NCBI GenBank assembly: GCA_027364935.1
Contig: DAHXOK010000006.1
Location: 10,448 to 55,522 of the forward strand
Origin: Vulcanimicrobiota bacterium
GTDB lineage: Bacteria; Vulcanimicrobiota; Vulcanimicrobiia; Vulcanimicrobiales; Vulcanimicrobiaceae
Direction: 5' to 3'
DNA length: 45,075 nucleotides
In this document: positions 30,373 through 39,175 of the stretch, piece by piece
How the letters are laid out: every line of letters begins with the position of its first letter
Numbering within the stretch: the first letter of the stretch is position 1
Position numbers and translations under genes: made by a program
Notes under the pieces: generated by a model
Told to the model about the DNA's origin: nothing
Databases searched by the model: none
What the model saw: the letters and a program-made list of their open reading frames with translations, nothing else

Positions 30373-33300
30373 CTACTCTTTCAGCGCCTCTGCAACGATG
30401 CGCTCTTGCTCTACCGCGTGCTGCCCGGCGTACCCTTCCGACGGGCTCGCGCGATAGGGCCGCCCGACGTACGCGATGTCGAGCGATTTGCCGAGCCGCT
30501 CCAACAGGCGCCGCCGTACGTACGCGCGCGCCCCCATGTTCTTGGGCTCCTCCTGAACCCAGAGGAGGGTCTTCACGCCGGCGTACGAGTCGATGACGGC
30601 GCGAAGCTCTTCGTGCGGTAGCGGGGCGAGCATCTCGACGCGCACGATCGCGGTCTTGCGCAGATTCGCGTACTGCGCGCTCTCGATGAGATCGTAGTAG
30701 ATCTTGCCGGCGCACAGAATCAGGCGCTCGATCGTCTTCTTGTCCTTAACGTTCGGGTCGTCGATCACGGGTCGGAACGCGCGGTGCGCAAACTCGTCGA
30801 TCGTACCGTACGAGGCTTCGTGGCGAAGCAACGACTTCGGCGTCATCAGCACGAGCGGGGCGGGGACCCCGTCGCTCGCCTGCGCGCGAAGAATATGGAA
30901 GTAATTGTCCGTCGTCGACGGATACGCCACCCGCAGATTGTTCTCCGCGCTCAGCTGCAGGAAGCGCTCGAGTCGCGCGCTCGAGTGTTCCGGTCCGCCA
31001 CCCTCGTAGCCGTGCGGCAGCAACAGCGTGAGTCGCGATTGCTCTCCCCATTTGGCACGACCGGCCGAAACGAACTGATCGACGACGATCTGCCCGCCGT
31101 TGAAGAAGTCGCCGTACTGCGCTTCCCAGAGCACGAGCGCGTCTTGCGCGATCGCACTATACCCGTACTCGAAGCCCATGCACGCGTACTCCGAGAGCGG
31201 GCTGTTATGGATCTCGAACGCCGCACGCGCGCCCTCGAGATGCTGCAACGCAACGTACTGCGCTCCGGTCGCGACGTCGTGCCAGACCGCGTGACGATGG
31301 CTGAACGTGCCGCGTTCCGTGTCCTGGCCGGTAAGGCGTACCGGTACCCCCGCACAGACGAGCGACGCGAAGGCCAGCGCTTCGGCCATTCCCCAATCGA
31401 CGAGGCCGCGCTCGTGCACGACGCCGCGCCGCCGTTCGAACTGCGCGTGCAGTTTCTTGCCGAGCGCGAAGCCGGCGGGAACGGCAACGAGCGCGTCGCT
31501 CCACGCAAGCAGCTGCGTCGCGTCGGGCGCCGGGAGCGTTGGAGCCGCCGGCGGCGAGTCGCCGGCGAGATCGGCGAGGATGACCGCGAGACTCGCGCCG
31601 CTGCTCTTGACGCGCCGGTGCGCGTCTTGCAGCGCCGCGGCCGCTTCCGCCGCGAGCTCGTTTGCCTCTTCGGTGGAGAGAATCGCTTGTGCCGCGAGCT
31701 TGTTCGCGTACAACTCGCGCGCCGTCGGATGCGACTTGATCGCATCGTACATGCGCGGCTGCGTGTACGCGGGCTCGTCGGTTTCGTTGTGCCCGACGCG
31801 GCGGTAGCCGATGAGATCGATGAGGACGTCGCGCGCGAACGCGCGACGGAAGGCGACGCAAAGATGGACGGCGGCGATGCACGCATCGAGGTCGTCGGCG
31901 TTGACGTGCACGATCGGCAGATCGAACCCCTTCGCGAGATCCGACGCGTAGCGCGTCGAGCGGCCGTCCTGAGTCTCGGTCGTGAAGCCGACTTGATTGT
32001 TTGCGATGACGTGCAGCGTGCCGCCGGTCGCGTACCCCGCGAGCGCCTGCATGTTGAGTACTTCGGAGACGACGCCTTGCCCGGTAAAGGCGGCGTCACC
32101 GTGAATGAGGATCGGCGCGGCCTTGCGCAGGTCTTGGACCGGTACGGGTAAGGAGCGATCGGTCTGCAACGCGCGACTCGCGCCCTCGACGACGGCGTCC
32201 ACGGCTTCGAGATGGCTCGGATTGTTCGCGAGCGTGACCTCGATCGCGGCGCCGGAAGCGCGATACGTACCGTGCTCCCCGTGATGGTACTTCACGTCGC
32301 CGGTCACGTCGGCGTCACCGACGCCGCTGCGCTCGTTCGCGGCTTCGAACTCGGCGAGGATCTCCTCGTAGGGAAGGTTGAGAATGTGGGCGATGGTGTT
32401 GAGACGCCCGCGGTGCGCCATACCGATGACCGCGTGCTCGACGCCGTCCGCGGCGAGCAACTCCAGCGTCTCTTCGAGCATCGGTACGAGCGCGTCGAGC
32501 CCCTCGAGCGAGAACGTCTTCTGGCCGAGGAACGTCTTGCGCAGATAGCGTTCGAACGACTCGACGCGCGTGAGACGGCGCAGGATCTCGCGCCGCCGCT
32601 CGTGCGAGAACGCGATCCGGTGTTTGCCGGATTCGACGTACTCGCGCAGCCAGCGCCGCTGCTCGGTGCTCGAGATGTGCTCGATTTCGAATGCGATGGT
32701 CGAGCTGTACGTCGCGCGCAGCTCTGGAAGAATCTCGGCGAGCGTGTTGCCGGGAACCTTGACTTCGAGCACGGCGGCAGGCACCGCACTCTGCAATGCG
32801 GGGGTGAGGCCGTAGGTTTTCGGGTCGAGCGACGGATCGCCGGAAGGCTCGCTTCCGAGCGGATCTAAGTGCGCGGCGAGATGCCCGTGCGTGCGATACG
32901 CGGCAACGATCGCCATCCCGGCGGCCACCGCTCGCAGCATCTCCTCGGACTGGCCCTTCTCGCGCGACGGCTCGATCGTCACGACGGGCGTTTCGCGCGG
33001 GATCGGCGGCGCGAGCGCCAACGACGAGAACATCGACTCGTAGAACTCTGCGCGACCTTGCAGCAACTCGTCGACGCGACGCAGATACTCGCCGGATTGC
33101 GCACCTGCGATGACGCGATGGTCGTAGGTCGACGTCATCTGCATGACCTTCGCGACGCCGAGAGACCGCAGCGATTGTTCGTTCGCTCCCGCAAGCCCGA
33201 CCGGAAATCCGATCGCGCCCGTTGCGATGATCGAGCCCTGTCCCGCCATCAGGCGCGGCACCGAAGCGACCGTTCCGATGCCGCCGGGGTTGGTCAGCGT

Positions 33301-34287
33301 AAACGTCGCACCGGTAACGTCGTCCGCAGCGAGCGCGTTCGTCCGCGCGCGGGCAACGAGGTCGTCGTACGCGGCATGAAAGCCCGCAAAATCGAGCGCG
33401 TCGGCGTTCTTGATGACCGGAACGATGAGAAAGCGCGTGCCGTCCTTACGCTCCGTGTCGACGGCGAGCCCGAGGTGAATGCCGGCCTGAACGCGCTGCG
33501 GCCTTCCCCGTTCGTCGCGTCGGAAGGAATACGTCATAAACGGCAGCTCGGCAGCGGCGCGCACGAGCGCGAAGGCGATGACGTGCGTGAACGACACCTT
33601 CTCGCTTCGGCCGGCGGCGCGCAGCGCAGCGTTCATCTCGCGGCGACGCGCGTCGAGTACATCGACGCAAACGGCGCGCAAGCTCGTCGCCGTCGGAACC
33701 GAAAGGCTCTGCTCCATATATCCGGCGAGCGCTGCAGCCGGCCCCTTGATTGGCGTGAGCTGGGCATGCGGTGGAAGAGGCGGCTGCGACGGCGCACCTG
33801 CGCGTTTCGCGTCTTCGGCTTGATCGAGCACGTCTTGGCGAAGAATCAGCCCGTTCGGACCGGAGCCGCGGACGCGCGCGATCTCGAGGTCGCGTCTGTG
33901 CGCGATGCGCTGTGCCTGCGGCGTCGCGACGGATTCTGCGGCGCGCGCGCCGGCTGGCGCTATCGGCGGCGGAGTCGACGGCGCGGGAGCTGCACCGTGC
34001 GCTCTTGGTTTCTCCTTCTCTGGGGTGCCGTTGCCCGACGCCTTCGTCGTGTCGATCTCGACGAGATCGGAGCCGACTTTCACGGTGGCTCCCTCGTCCG
34101 CAAAGATGCGCGTGATGACGCCCGAGACGGTCGCGGGCACCTCGACGTCGACCTTATCGGTCGTCACGTCGACGAGGGGGTCTCCCTCGGCGACGAAATC
34201 GCCGATCTTCTTGCGCCACTCGACGATAGAACCTTCGGTGACGGACTCGCCCATCTCGGGCAGCGTTACCTTGACCGATGCTTGCAT
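30373..34287 (-). CDS. Fused 2-oxoglutarate dehydrogenase: lipoyl-PSBD-E2-E1 in one chain
   Basis: TCA-cycle enzyme converting 2-oxoglutarate to succinyl-CoA. From ATG 34287 (an in-frame GTG is one codon earlier) there are 1304 residues. Domains in order: lipoyl domain (1-83, lipoyl-Lys45 in TTDKVDVEVP), Ala/Pro linker, peripheral subunit-binding domain (about 122-158), E2 succinyltransferase (about 180-415, with STYDHRVIAG, His390), and a full thiamine-diphosphate E1 (about 440-1304, with AYRTHGHLAAHLDPLG, HRGRLNTIAH, GDAAFTGQG and NNQVGFTT). The E2-E1 part resembles mycobacterial Kgd/OdhA, but those lack the lipoyl and subunit-binding domains. E3 (dihydrolipoamide dehydrogenase) is not in the window. 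Confidence 0.95.
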   Translation of the reverse strand: MQASVKVTLPEMGESVTEGSIVEWRKKIGDFVAEGDPLVDVTTDKVDVEVPATVSGVITRIFADEGATVKVGSDLVEIDTTKASGNGTPEKEKPRAHGAAPAPSTPPPIAPAGARAAESVATPQAQRIAHRRDLEIARVRGSGPNGLILRQDVLDQAEDAKRAGAPSQPPLPPHAQLTPIKGPAAALAGYMEQSLSVPTATSLRAVCVDVLDARRREMNAALRAAGRSEKVSFTHVIAFALVRAAAELPFMTYSFRRDERGRPQRVQAGIHLGLAVDTERKDGTRFLIVPVIKNADALDFAGFHAAYDDLVARARTNALAADDVTGATFTLTNPGGIGTVASVPRLMAGQGSIIATGAIGFPVGLAGANEQSLRSLGVAKVMQMTSTYDHRVIAGAQSGEYLRRVDELLQGRAEFYESMFSSLALAPPIPRETPVVTIEPSREKGQSEEMLRAVAAGMAIVAAYRTHGHLAAHLDPLGSEPSGDPSLDPKTYGLTPALQSAVPAAVLEVKVPGNTLAEILPELRATYSSTIAFEIEHISSTEQRRWLREYVESGKHRIAFSHERRREILRRLTRVESFERYLRKTFLGQKTFSLEGLDALVPMLEETLELLAADGVEHAVIGMAHRGRLNTIAHILNLPYEEILAEFEAANERSGVGDADVTGDVKYHHGEHGTYRASGAAIEVTLANNPSHLEAVDAVVEGASRALQTDRSLPVPVQDLRKAAPILIHGDAAFTGQGVVSEVLNMQALAGYATGGTLHVIANNQVGFTTETQDGRSTRYASDLAKGFDLPIVHVNADDLDACIAAVHLCVAFRRAFARDVLIDLIGYRRVGHNETDEPAYTQPRMYDAIKSHPTARELYANKLAAQAILSTEEANELAAEAAAALQDAHRRVKSSGASLAVILADLAGDSPPAAPTLPAPDATQLLAWSDALVAVPAGFALGKKLHAQFERRRGVVHERGLVDWGMAEALAFASLVCAGVPVRLTGQDTERGTFSHRHAVWHDVATGAQYVALQHLEGARAAFEIHNSPLSEYACMGFEYGYSAIAQDALVLWEAQYGDFFNGGQIVVDQFVSAGRAKWGEQSRLTLLLPHGYEGGGPEHSSARLERFLQLSAENNLRVAYPSTTDNYFHILRAQASDGVPAPLVLMTPKSLLRHEASYGTIDEFAHRAFRPVIDDPNVKDKKTIERLILCAGKIYYDLIESAQYANLRKTAIVRVEMLAPLPHEELRAVIDSYAGVKTLLWVQEEPKNMGARAYVRRRLLERLGKSLDIAYVGRPYRASPSEGYAGQHAVEQERIVAEALKE

Positions 34288-34338
34288 CACGCTCTTGCGA
34301 TCAGGTTTCTCGGAGATTCTACCGCCGACCTAGGAAAG

Positions 34339-35115
34339 CTAAAAATAGCGTGCGGGAAGAGCGGGGAAGCTCACCATCGCGTTCCGGCGAAAGGCCGGAC
34401 GTTCGTGCGACAGCACGAAACCGGCGACGTCGTACGCCTCCTGAGGCGATAGCGTCCCCGGCGCGTTCTTCGGCATATTGTAGTAGACGAAGCCGGTCAT
34501 GAGATCGATACGCGCCATCCCGGCACCGCCGTTGAACGACGTCGCTCCCCACAGCGGCGGAAACGCTCCGCCGCCCGCACCGCCCGCTCCGTGGCATGCG
34601 GCACAGCGCTGCGCGTACAGCGCGCTTCCTCGCGCGCGATCCGGTGAACCGCTCGGCAACGCGATCGCGAAGCGCTGCGAGCTCGCCTCGGCTCTACCCG
34701 TCGGCGTCCCGCGCGAAAGCCACGCGATGTACGCGACGAGCGCGATCATTTCGCGGCTCGCGTACGCCGGCGGACGGCCGTTCATGCTGTAGAGGAAGCA
34801 CTCTGCCAAACGATCCTGAAGCGCGATGACGCGTCGTGCGCGTTTGTTCCATTGTGGAAACGTGGCGAACGTGCCGACGAAGCTCCCACCTCGCGCGCGC
34901 GTCCCTCCGTCGACGTGGCAGGCGGCGCAATCCATGTTCGCGCGAACGTCGCCCGGTAGAACGCGCCGCGTCTGCATGACGATCTCCCGGCCGTACGCGA
35001 TCTCTGCGCCGAGCGCTCCGTGCGGCAACGCCGCGGAGTCGTACGCGACCTGCGGCGCGGCATGCGCGCACGCGGCGACCGCAAGCGCAAGCGCGCACGC
35101 ACCGAGGACGCGCAT
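34339..35115 (-). CDS. TsdA-like dihaem cytochrome c (probable thiosulfate dehydrogenase)
   Basis: Exported c-type cytochrome of 258 residues. A signal peptide (1-19) is followed by two haem-binding CAACH motifs at 63-67 and 171-175. The first domain contains RLAECFLYSMNG (Cys106) and MIALVAYIAWLSRGTPTG; these match the TsdA family, in which the Cys is the distal ligand of the catalytic haem. The second domain ends with YNMPKN, a likely Met ligand. TsdA oxidises thiosulfate to tetrathionate or runs in reverse. Direction cannot be decided from sequence. It is co-directional with, and 6 bp downstream of, a DsrE-like exported protein, supporting a sulfur role. Confidence 0.82.
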   Translation of the reverse strand: MRVLGACALALAVAACAHAAPQVAYDSAALPHGALGAEIAYGREIVMQTRRVLPGDVRANMDCAACHVDGGTRARGGSFVGTFATFPQWNKRARRVIALQDRLAECFLYSMNGRPPAYASREMIALVAYIAWLSRGTPTGRAEASSQRFAIALPSGSPDRARGSALYAQRCAACHGAGGAGGGAFPPLWGATSFNGGAGMARIDLMTGFVYYNMPKNAPGTLSPQEAYDVAGFVLSHERPAFRRNAMVSFPALPARYF

Positions 35116-35121
35116 CCGTCT

Positions 35122-35829
35122 CTAAAACGCCAGCGTGAGGTACGTGTAGTGGTACTCTGCCTGGAGAACGGCGATCGTCGCGACCATCGACGGCACGACG
35201 AGCGCGCCGCGAATCAGGTGGGTCAACAGATCGTCGGCGACATCCTTCGGCGTCGCCCCCGGTGGAGCAAAGCCTTGCGCCACGAGTTTGCGCGATTGCT
35301 CTTCGATCGCCGTGTGACACGCCAGGACGATCAGGCCGCGTCGCTGCAGCATCTCGATGGACGTGTCCTGGTACATGCCGTGCTCGTCGTCCGGACTCGC
35401 CTGCCGGTCGTACCCGCTCTTTGCCGGATAGTAGGCGTTCGCCGTCAGCGCCGCGCCGTTCTGCGCGGGGATCTTGTAGAACTCCGCAAGGCGGTACTTC
35501 TTCCACATCGCGTCGGAAAGCACGTACGCCGTCGACGCGCCGTGGTTCGCCATAGCAACGGCGATCGCGCTCGGCGCATAGCCAAAGCCGAACTGCAGGC
35601 CGTTGAGGGTGTTCTTGATATTTCCGAGCGTCGTTGGGTTGAATGCGATCGACTCCACGACTTGGCGGATCTTCGCGGGGCGCCCGACGATGCGCGAAAA
35701 GGCCGCCTCGTCGAAATCGGCGCGCCGCTCCACCAAGGCAGTGCCGCCGGGCACGGCCGCGTCCGCCGTCGCGGTGCCTGCCCCGATGGCGAGCGCGCTC
35801 GACGACATGAGAAACATGCTGCGGTTCAT
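35122..35829 (-). CDS. Exported DsrE-like family protein
   Basis: From ATG 35829 there are 235 residues: a signal peptide (about 1-24, ending TADAA) and a single DsrE/F-like alpha-beta domain. Visible segments are AIAVAMANHGASTAYVLSD, RRGLIVLACHTAIEEQSRKLVAQG and, at the C-terminus, GALVVPSMVATIAVLQAEYHYTYLTL, the usual family ending. One Cys lies in the LACHTA segment, where sulfur-carrier DsrE proteins place theirs. A longer upstream frame is rejected because the signal peptide begins at this Met. It is the first gene of an operon with the TsdA-like cytochrome. Role inferred: sulfur relay or accessory to thiosulfate/tetrathionate conversion. Confidence 0.68.
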   Translation of the reverse strand: MNRSMFLMSSSALAIGAGTATADAAVPGGTALVERRADFDEAAFSRIVGRPAKIRQVVESIAFNPTTLGNIKNTLNGLQFGFGYAPSAIAVAMANHGASTAYVLSDAMWKKYRLAEFYKIPAQNGAALTANAYYPAKSGYDRQASPDDEHGMYQDTSIEMLQRRGLIVLACHTAIEEQSRKLVAQGFAPPGATPKDVADDLLTHLIRGALVVPSMVATIAVLQAEYHYTYLTLAF

Positions 35830-35870
35830 GCGGTCCGATTCTCCACGACGACGCGCCTTCCCACCCCGAA

Positions 35871-35898
35871 CCTCTAGGAGCGCTGCGACGAAAGTCAA
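35871..35898 (-). promoter_or_regulatory. Candidate sigma70 promoter of the DsrE-like/TsdA-like operon
   Basis: On the minus strand TTGACT (35898-35893) is a near-perfect -35 hexamer, followed after 16 bp by TAGAGG (35876-35871), a moderate -10. The leader to ATG 35829 would be about 35 nt, with GGAG 11 nt before the start codon. Confidence 0.45.
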
Positions 35899-35910
35899 AC
35901 GTCTGTTTGC

Positions 35911-37101
35911 GTGGTCTCGGCGCTGACGATGCTCCTGCTCCTCGCGGTGGGATTTCTCTGCGGCGGGGCGGCCGCGTGGATCGCCTCCGAGCGGCGCATC
36001 GAGCGTTTGCGCGCTCGCGCCGGAGCTGCCGAGCGAGACCTCGCAGCGAGCCGCGCGCACTTGGCAGCAACCTCGCAGACGCAAGAGCACGCGCTGACGG
36101 CGCTGCTCGAGCGCGCGAAGAACGAGGTACGGGATGCTACCGCCGCGCGGACGGGCGAACGGGTCGGAGACCTCGTGAAACCGATGAACGAGCAGTTGAC
36201 CCAGTTCAACGCGCTCGTCGGCGGCCTCTTGGCGCGCACCGAACGTCTCGAATCCGCCGCAACGACGCTCGCGTCACAGACGTCATCGCTCGTCAGCGCG
36301 CTTCGCAATCCGACGACGCGCGGCAAGTGGGGCGAGATGCAGCTGCGCAACGTCGTCGAGCGTGCAGGGATGCTCGATCACTGCGATTTCTCCGAGCAGC
36401 AGACGATCGCAATCGAAGGCGTACGCGTGCGCCCCGATTTGACGGTGAACCTTCCCGGCGGACGATGCGTCTTCGTCGATGCGAAGGCGCCACTCGATTC
36501 GATGCAAGCCGCACTAGACGCCCCCGACGACGCGCTGCGCCACGAGCTGGTGCACAAGCACGCGAAGGCGTTGCAAGACCACGTCGACGCGCTCGCGCGC
36601 CGTGGCTACCAGGCCGCCAAAGGCTCCGTAGATTTCGTGATCATGTTCGTGCCGGGCGAGTCGTTCTTGAACGCTGCCTGCAACGACGATCCGATGCTCA
36701 CGGAGCGCGCGCTCGACAAAGGCGTCATCGTCACGGGGCCCGTGCAGCTGATCAGCCTCCTGCGCATGTTCGCCACTGGCTGGCAAGCCGTACGGCAGGA
36801 AGAGAACGCGAAGCGCATCGCGGCGATCGGCAAAGAGCTGTACGAGCGCGCGCAGCGCTTCGCGGAGCATCTCCTCAAGCTGCGCAGGGGGCTAGAAAGC
36901 ACGGTAGACGCGTTCAACACGACCGTCGGGTCGTACGAAACGCGCCTCTTGCCGCAAGGGCGCAAGCTCAAAGACGAGGCTGCGCTGCCGGGCGACGACC
37001 TTCCCGAGATTGCCGCCATCGACAACGCCGTTCGACCGATCACCGCGCTCGATGCCGCGCCCGAGCCGACGCGCATCCCGCGAACGCAGGGACTCTTCTA
37101 G
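35911..37101 (+). CDS. rmuC: DNA recombination protein RmuC
   Basis: Membrane-anchored coiled-coil protein with a nuclease-like core; loss in E. coli raises recombination at inverted repeats, and the exact activity is not settled. The 396 residues begin with one hydrophobic helix (about 5-24), then a coiled coil (25-105). The RmuC core follows: RGKWGEMQLRNVVERAGM, VNLPGGRCVFVDAKAPLDSM and DFVIMFVPGESFLNAAC, with the LLRMFATGWQ segment further on. Start: GTG 35911, with ATG 35929 as alternative; neither has a clear ribosome-binding site. It diverges from the DsrE-like operon and converges on the peroxiredoxin gene. Confidence 0.94.
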   Translation: MVSALTMLLLLAVGFLCGGAAAWIASERRIERLRARAGAAERDLAASRAHLAATSQTQEHALTALLERAKNEVRDATAARTGERVGDLVKPMNEQLTQFNALVGGLLARTERLESAATTLASQTSSLVSALRNPTTRGKWGEMQLRNVVERAGMLDHCDFSEQQTIAIEGVRVRPDLTVNLPGGRCVFVDAKAPLDSMQAALDAPDDALRHELVHKHAKALQDHVDALARRGYQAAKGSVDFVIMFVPGESFLNAACNDDPMLTERALDKGVIVTGPVQLISLLRMFATGWQAVRQEENAKRIAAIGKELYERAQRFAEHLLKLRRGLESTVDAFNTTVGSYETRLLPQGRKLKDEAALPGDDLPEIAAIDNAVRPITALDAAPEPTRIPRTQGLF

Positions 37102-37135
37102 CGGATCCGCCCATGCGGGCTGGTCGCTTAGCCCG

Positions 37136-37690
37136 TTAGGGCCGAGGGCTCGGGTGTGCCAGCTCCCAGCCGCGCAGCGCGGCGAGCGTGTTCGCAACGT
37201 GCTGCGACGGATCCAAGTTCGTATACGTGTAGACGATCGTTCCATCCGGTACGATCACGTACGACGTGCGGTTCGCATAGGCGGTATGCGCGGGAAGGAC
37301 GGCATCGTAGGCGCGAGCGACCTGCAGCTGCGGATCCGCGGCGACGGGAAACTTCTTGCGGCACTCGCTCACCGAAAAGCGATTGAGGGTGGCAATGGTG
37401 TCGTGAGAGACGCCGATAACGGTCGCGCCGAGCGCCTTGAACCGATCGATTGCCGCGGCGAAATCGTGCGCTTCGATCGTGCACCCGGGCGTGAAGGCCG
37501 CCGGATAAAAGTAGAGGACGACCGGGCCCTTCCTGAGCGCGTCGGCGAGGTTGAACGTGTAGACGGTGCCGCCGAGCGACGCCTGCAGCGTGAAATCGGG
37601 GGCCTTCGTTCCGACGCCCAGAGCGGCCGAAGCAACGGCCATCGCTGCCGCCGCCGCCAGAACCGTGGCGGCAATGAGTCGTGCGAGCAT
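37136..37690 (-). CDS. Exported AhpC/TSA-type peroxiredoxin
   Basis: Thiol peroxidase of 184 residues with an N-terminal signal peptide (about 1-22). The thioredoxin fold carries the peroxidatic Cys in PAAFTPGC (Cys about 70), preceded by GPVVLYFY. A second Cys in SVSECRKKF may be the resolving residue. The Cys usually five positions after the peroxidatic one in Bcp-type enzymes is absent. The family reduces hydrogen peroxide and organic hydroperoxides; location would be periplasmic. A perfect AGGAGG lies 5 nt before the ATG. Upstream there are two copies of a 14-bp motif, described separately. Convergent with rmuC. Confidence 0.9.
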   Translation of the reverse strand: MLARLIAATVLAAAAAMAVASAALGVGTKAPDFTLQASLGGTVYTFNLADALRKGPVVLYFYPAAFTPGCTIEAHDFAAAIDRFKALGATVIGVSHDTIATLNRFSVSECRKKFPVAADPQLQVARAYDAVLPAHTAYANRTSYVIVPDGTIVYTYTNLDPSQHVANTLAALRGWELAHPSPRP

Positions 37691-37975
37691 ATGCGCCTCC
37701 TGGCCTCTCTCTTTTTTCAGGGACGCCTAATGCCTTCTTCAGGGGCACCTACTGCACGCCCCCGCTCGCCTTCCTATGCTTGAGAAGAGCCGCTGCATCC
37801 CCGCCCTGAGCGACAACGATTCTCGACGACGACGCGCGCGTCACGGCCGCGGACGACAACGGCGTCATCGCCTCCTGCACCGACGGCGCGGGACACCATG
37901 CGACCGGCATTCCGGCGTCGGCAGTACTGCGTCTCACGCGCTACGAGCGGCGTAGAGAACGGATTTCGCGCGGTC
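37691..37975. other. 285-bp intergenic region with no confident gene
   Basis: Holds the peroxiredoxin leader and, further out, about 200 bp that I cannot assign. A 62-codon minus-strand frame (37749-37937) and a plus-strand stretch starting near 37820 are open, but neither has a ribosome-binding site or a recognisable motif. It could contain a decayed gene fragment. Confidence 0.4.
37716..37751 (-). repeat. Two direct 14-bp repeats upstream of the peroxiredoxin
   Basis: On the minus strand TAGGTGCCCCTGAA (37751-37738) and TAGGCGTCCCTGAA (37729-37716) match at 12 of 14 positions with a 22-bp period, about two helical turns. They end 26 bp before the start codon. The spacing and position suggest an operator for a redox or other regulator; no known consensus is matched. 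Confidence 0.4.
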
Positions 37976-39127
37976 TTACGAAATTCCGATGAGCTTGGCG
38001 AGGATCATTCTTTGGACTTCGTTCGTTCCCTCACCGATTTCGTTGATCTTTTGGTCGCGATACATGCGCGAAACGGGGTACTCGTCGATAAAGCCGTAGC
38101 CGCCGTGAATTTGAACGGCGTCGTTGACCACGCGATGCGACACTTCGCCGGCGTAGAGCTTGGCGAGGCTCGCGCTGAAGGCGTAATCGCGGCCGTGGTC
38201 CTTCTCCCAGGCGGCTTTGAGCATCATGAGCTTGGCGTGCTCGATCTGCACGACCATGTCGACGAGCTTGAACTGTATCGCTTGGAACGACGCAATCGCC
38301 TGGCCGAACGCGCGACGCTCCTTCGCGTACTTCACGGCCTCATCGTACGCGCCCATCGCGAGCCCGACGGAGAGCGCGGCAACGGAGATGCGGCCGCCGT
38401 CGAGGATCGTGAGAAACTGACGAAAGCCCTCTCCGCGCTGGCCCAAGAGATGATCTTCGGGCACGACCGCATCGGCGAACGACAGCTCGCGCGTATCGGA
38501 GGCGCGCCAGCCCATCTTGCGATACTTTCGGCTCCGCGTGAAGCCGGCGGTATCCTGCGGCACGATGATGTTCGATATCTCGGACTTGCCGCCGTCGCGC
38601 GTTCCGGTAACGGCGGTGATCGTCGTGCCGCCCGTGACGTCGGTGCCGGAGTTGGTGATGAACGCTTTGGTTCCGTTGATTCTCCACGAGCCGCCGTCGA
38701 GCACGGCGCGCGTCTTGCAGTTTGCCGCATCGCTTCCCGCCTCAGGCTCGGTCAGTCCAAATCCCCAAAGCTGCTTGCCTTGCGTCAACGCAACGAGGTA
38801 GCGCTCTTTCTGCGCCTTCGTGCCGAACAGGTGAAACGGCATCGCGCCAAGCGAGACTGCGGCGGCGAGGGTAATCGCCGTCGATGCATCCGCGCGCGCG
38901 ATCTCCATAACGGCGAGCGCGTAACTCGTCGTGTCGGCGCCGACCCCGCCGAACTCCTCGGGAAACGGAAGGCCGAAAAATCCCAGCGCTCCCATTTTCG
39001 CCACCAAATCGTAGGGGAAGCGCTCCTCGCGATCCATCTCCTCGGCCCGCGGGCGGACCTCGTTTTGCGCGAACTCGCGCGCGAGGTGCTGAATTGCGAG
39101 CTGATCCTGCGTTAGGTCGAAGTCCAT
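37976..39127 (-). CDS. Acyl-CoA dehydrogenase
   Basis: FAD-dependent enzyme that introduces the alpha-beta double bond in acyl-CoA, as in fatty-acid or branched-chain amino-acid oxidation. The 383 residues show the canonical three-part layout: helical N-terminal domain, GFGLTEPEAGSDAA (about 123-136), WRINGTKAFITNSG, RRAFGQAIASFQ, and a C-terminal QIHGGYGFIDEYPVSRMYRD. The catalytic Glu lies in the INEIGEGTNEVQR segment. It is of the short-chain/butyryl-type group by length, but acyl specificity cannot be read. No electron-transfer flavoprotein or thiolase is adjacent; it stands alone, divergent from ftsE. Confidence 0.95.
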   Translation of the reverse strand: MDFDLTQDQLAIQHLAREFAQNEVRPRAEEMDREERFPYDLVAKMGALGFFGLPFPEEFGGVGADTTSYALAVMEIARADASTAITLAAAVSLGAMPFHLFGTKAQKERYLVALTQGKQLWGFGLTEPEAGSDAANCKTRAVLDGGSWRINGTKAFITNSGTDVTGGTTITAVTGTRDGGKSEISNIIVPQDTAGFTRSRKYRKMGWRASDTRELSFADAVVPEDHLLGQRGEGFRQFLTILDGGRISVAALSVGLAMGAYDEAVKYAKERRAFGQAIASFQAIQFKLVDMVVQIEHAKLMMLKAAWEKDHGRDYAFSASLAKLYAGEVSHRVVNDAVQIHGGYGFIDEYPVSRMYRDQKINEIGEGTNEVQRMILAKLIGIS

Positions 39128-39175
39128 GGCTCGAAGGTATAGGTCCGGGCCCTGCGCAAAACCCTCTCTTCCACG

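Noticed and set aside
37101-37110. Palindrome GCGGATCCGC after rmuC as a terminator
   Set aside because: Loop-free, includes the last base of the stop codon, and no T-tract follows; too weak to call.
37749-37937. 62-codon minus-strand frame
   Set aside because: No ribosome-binding site, no motif, low-complexity Ala/Ser content; more likely non-coding or decayed.
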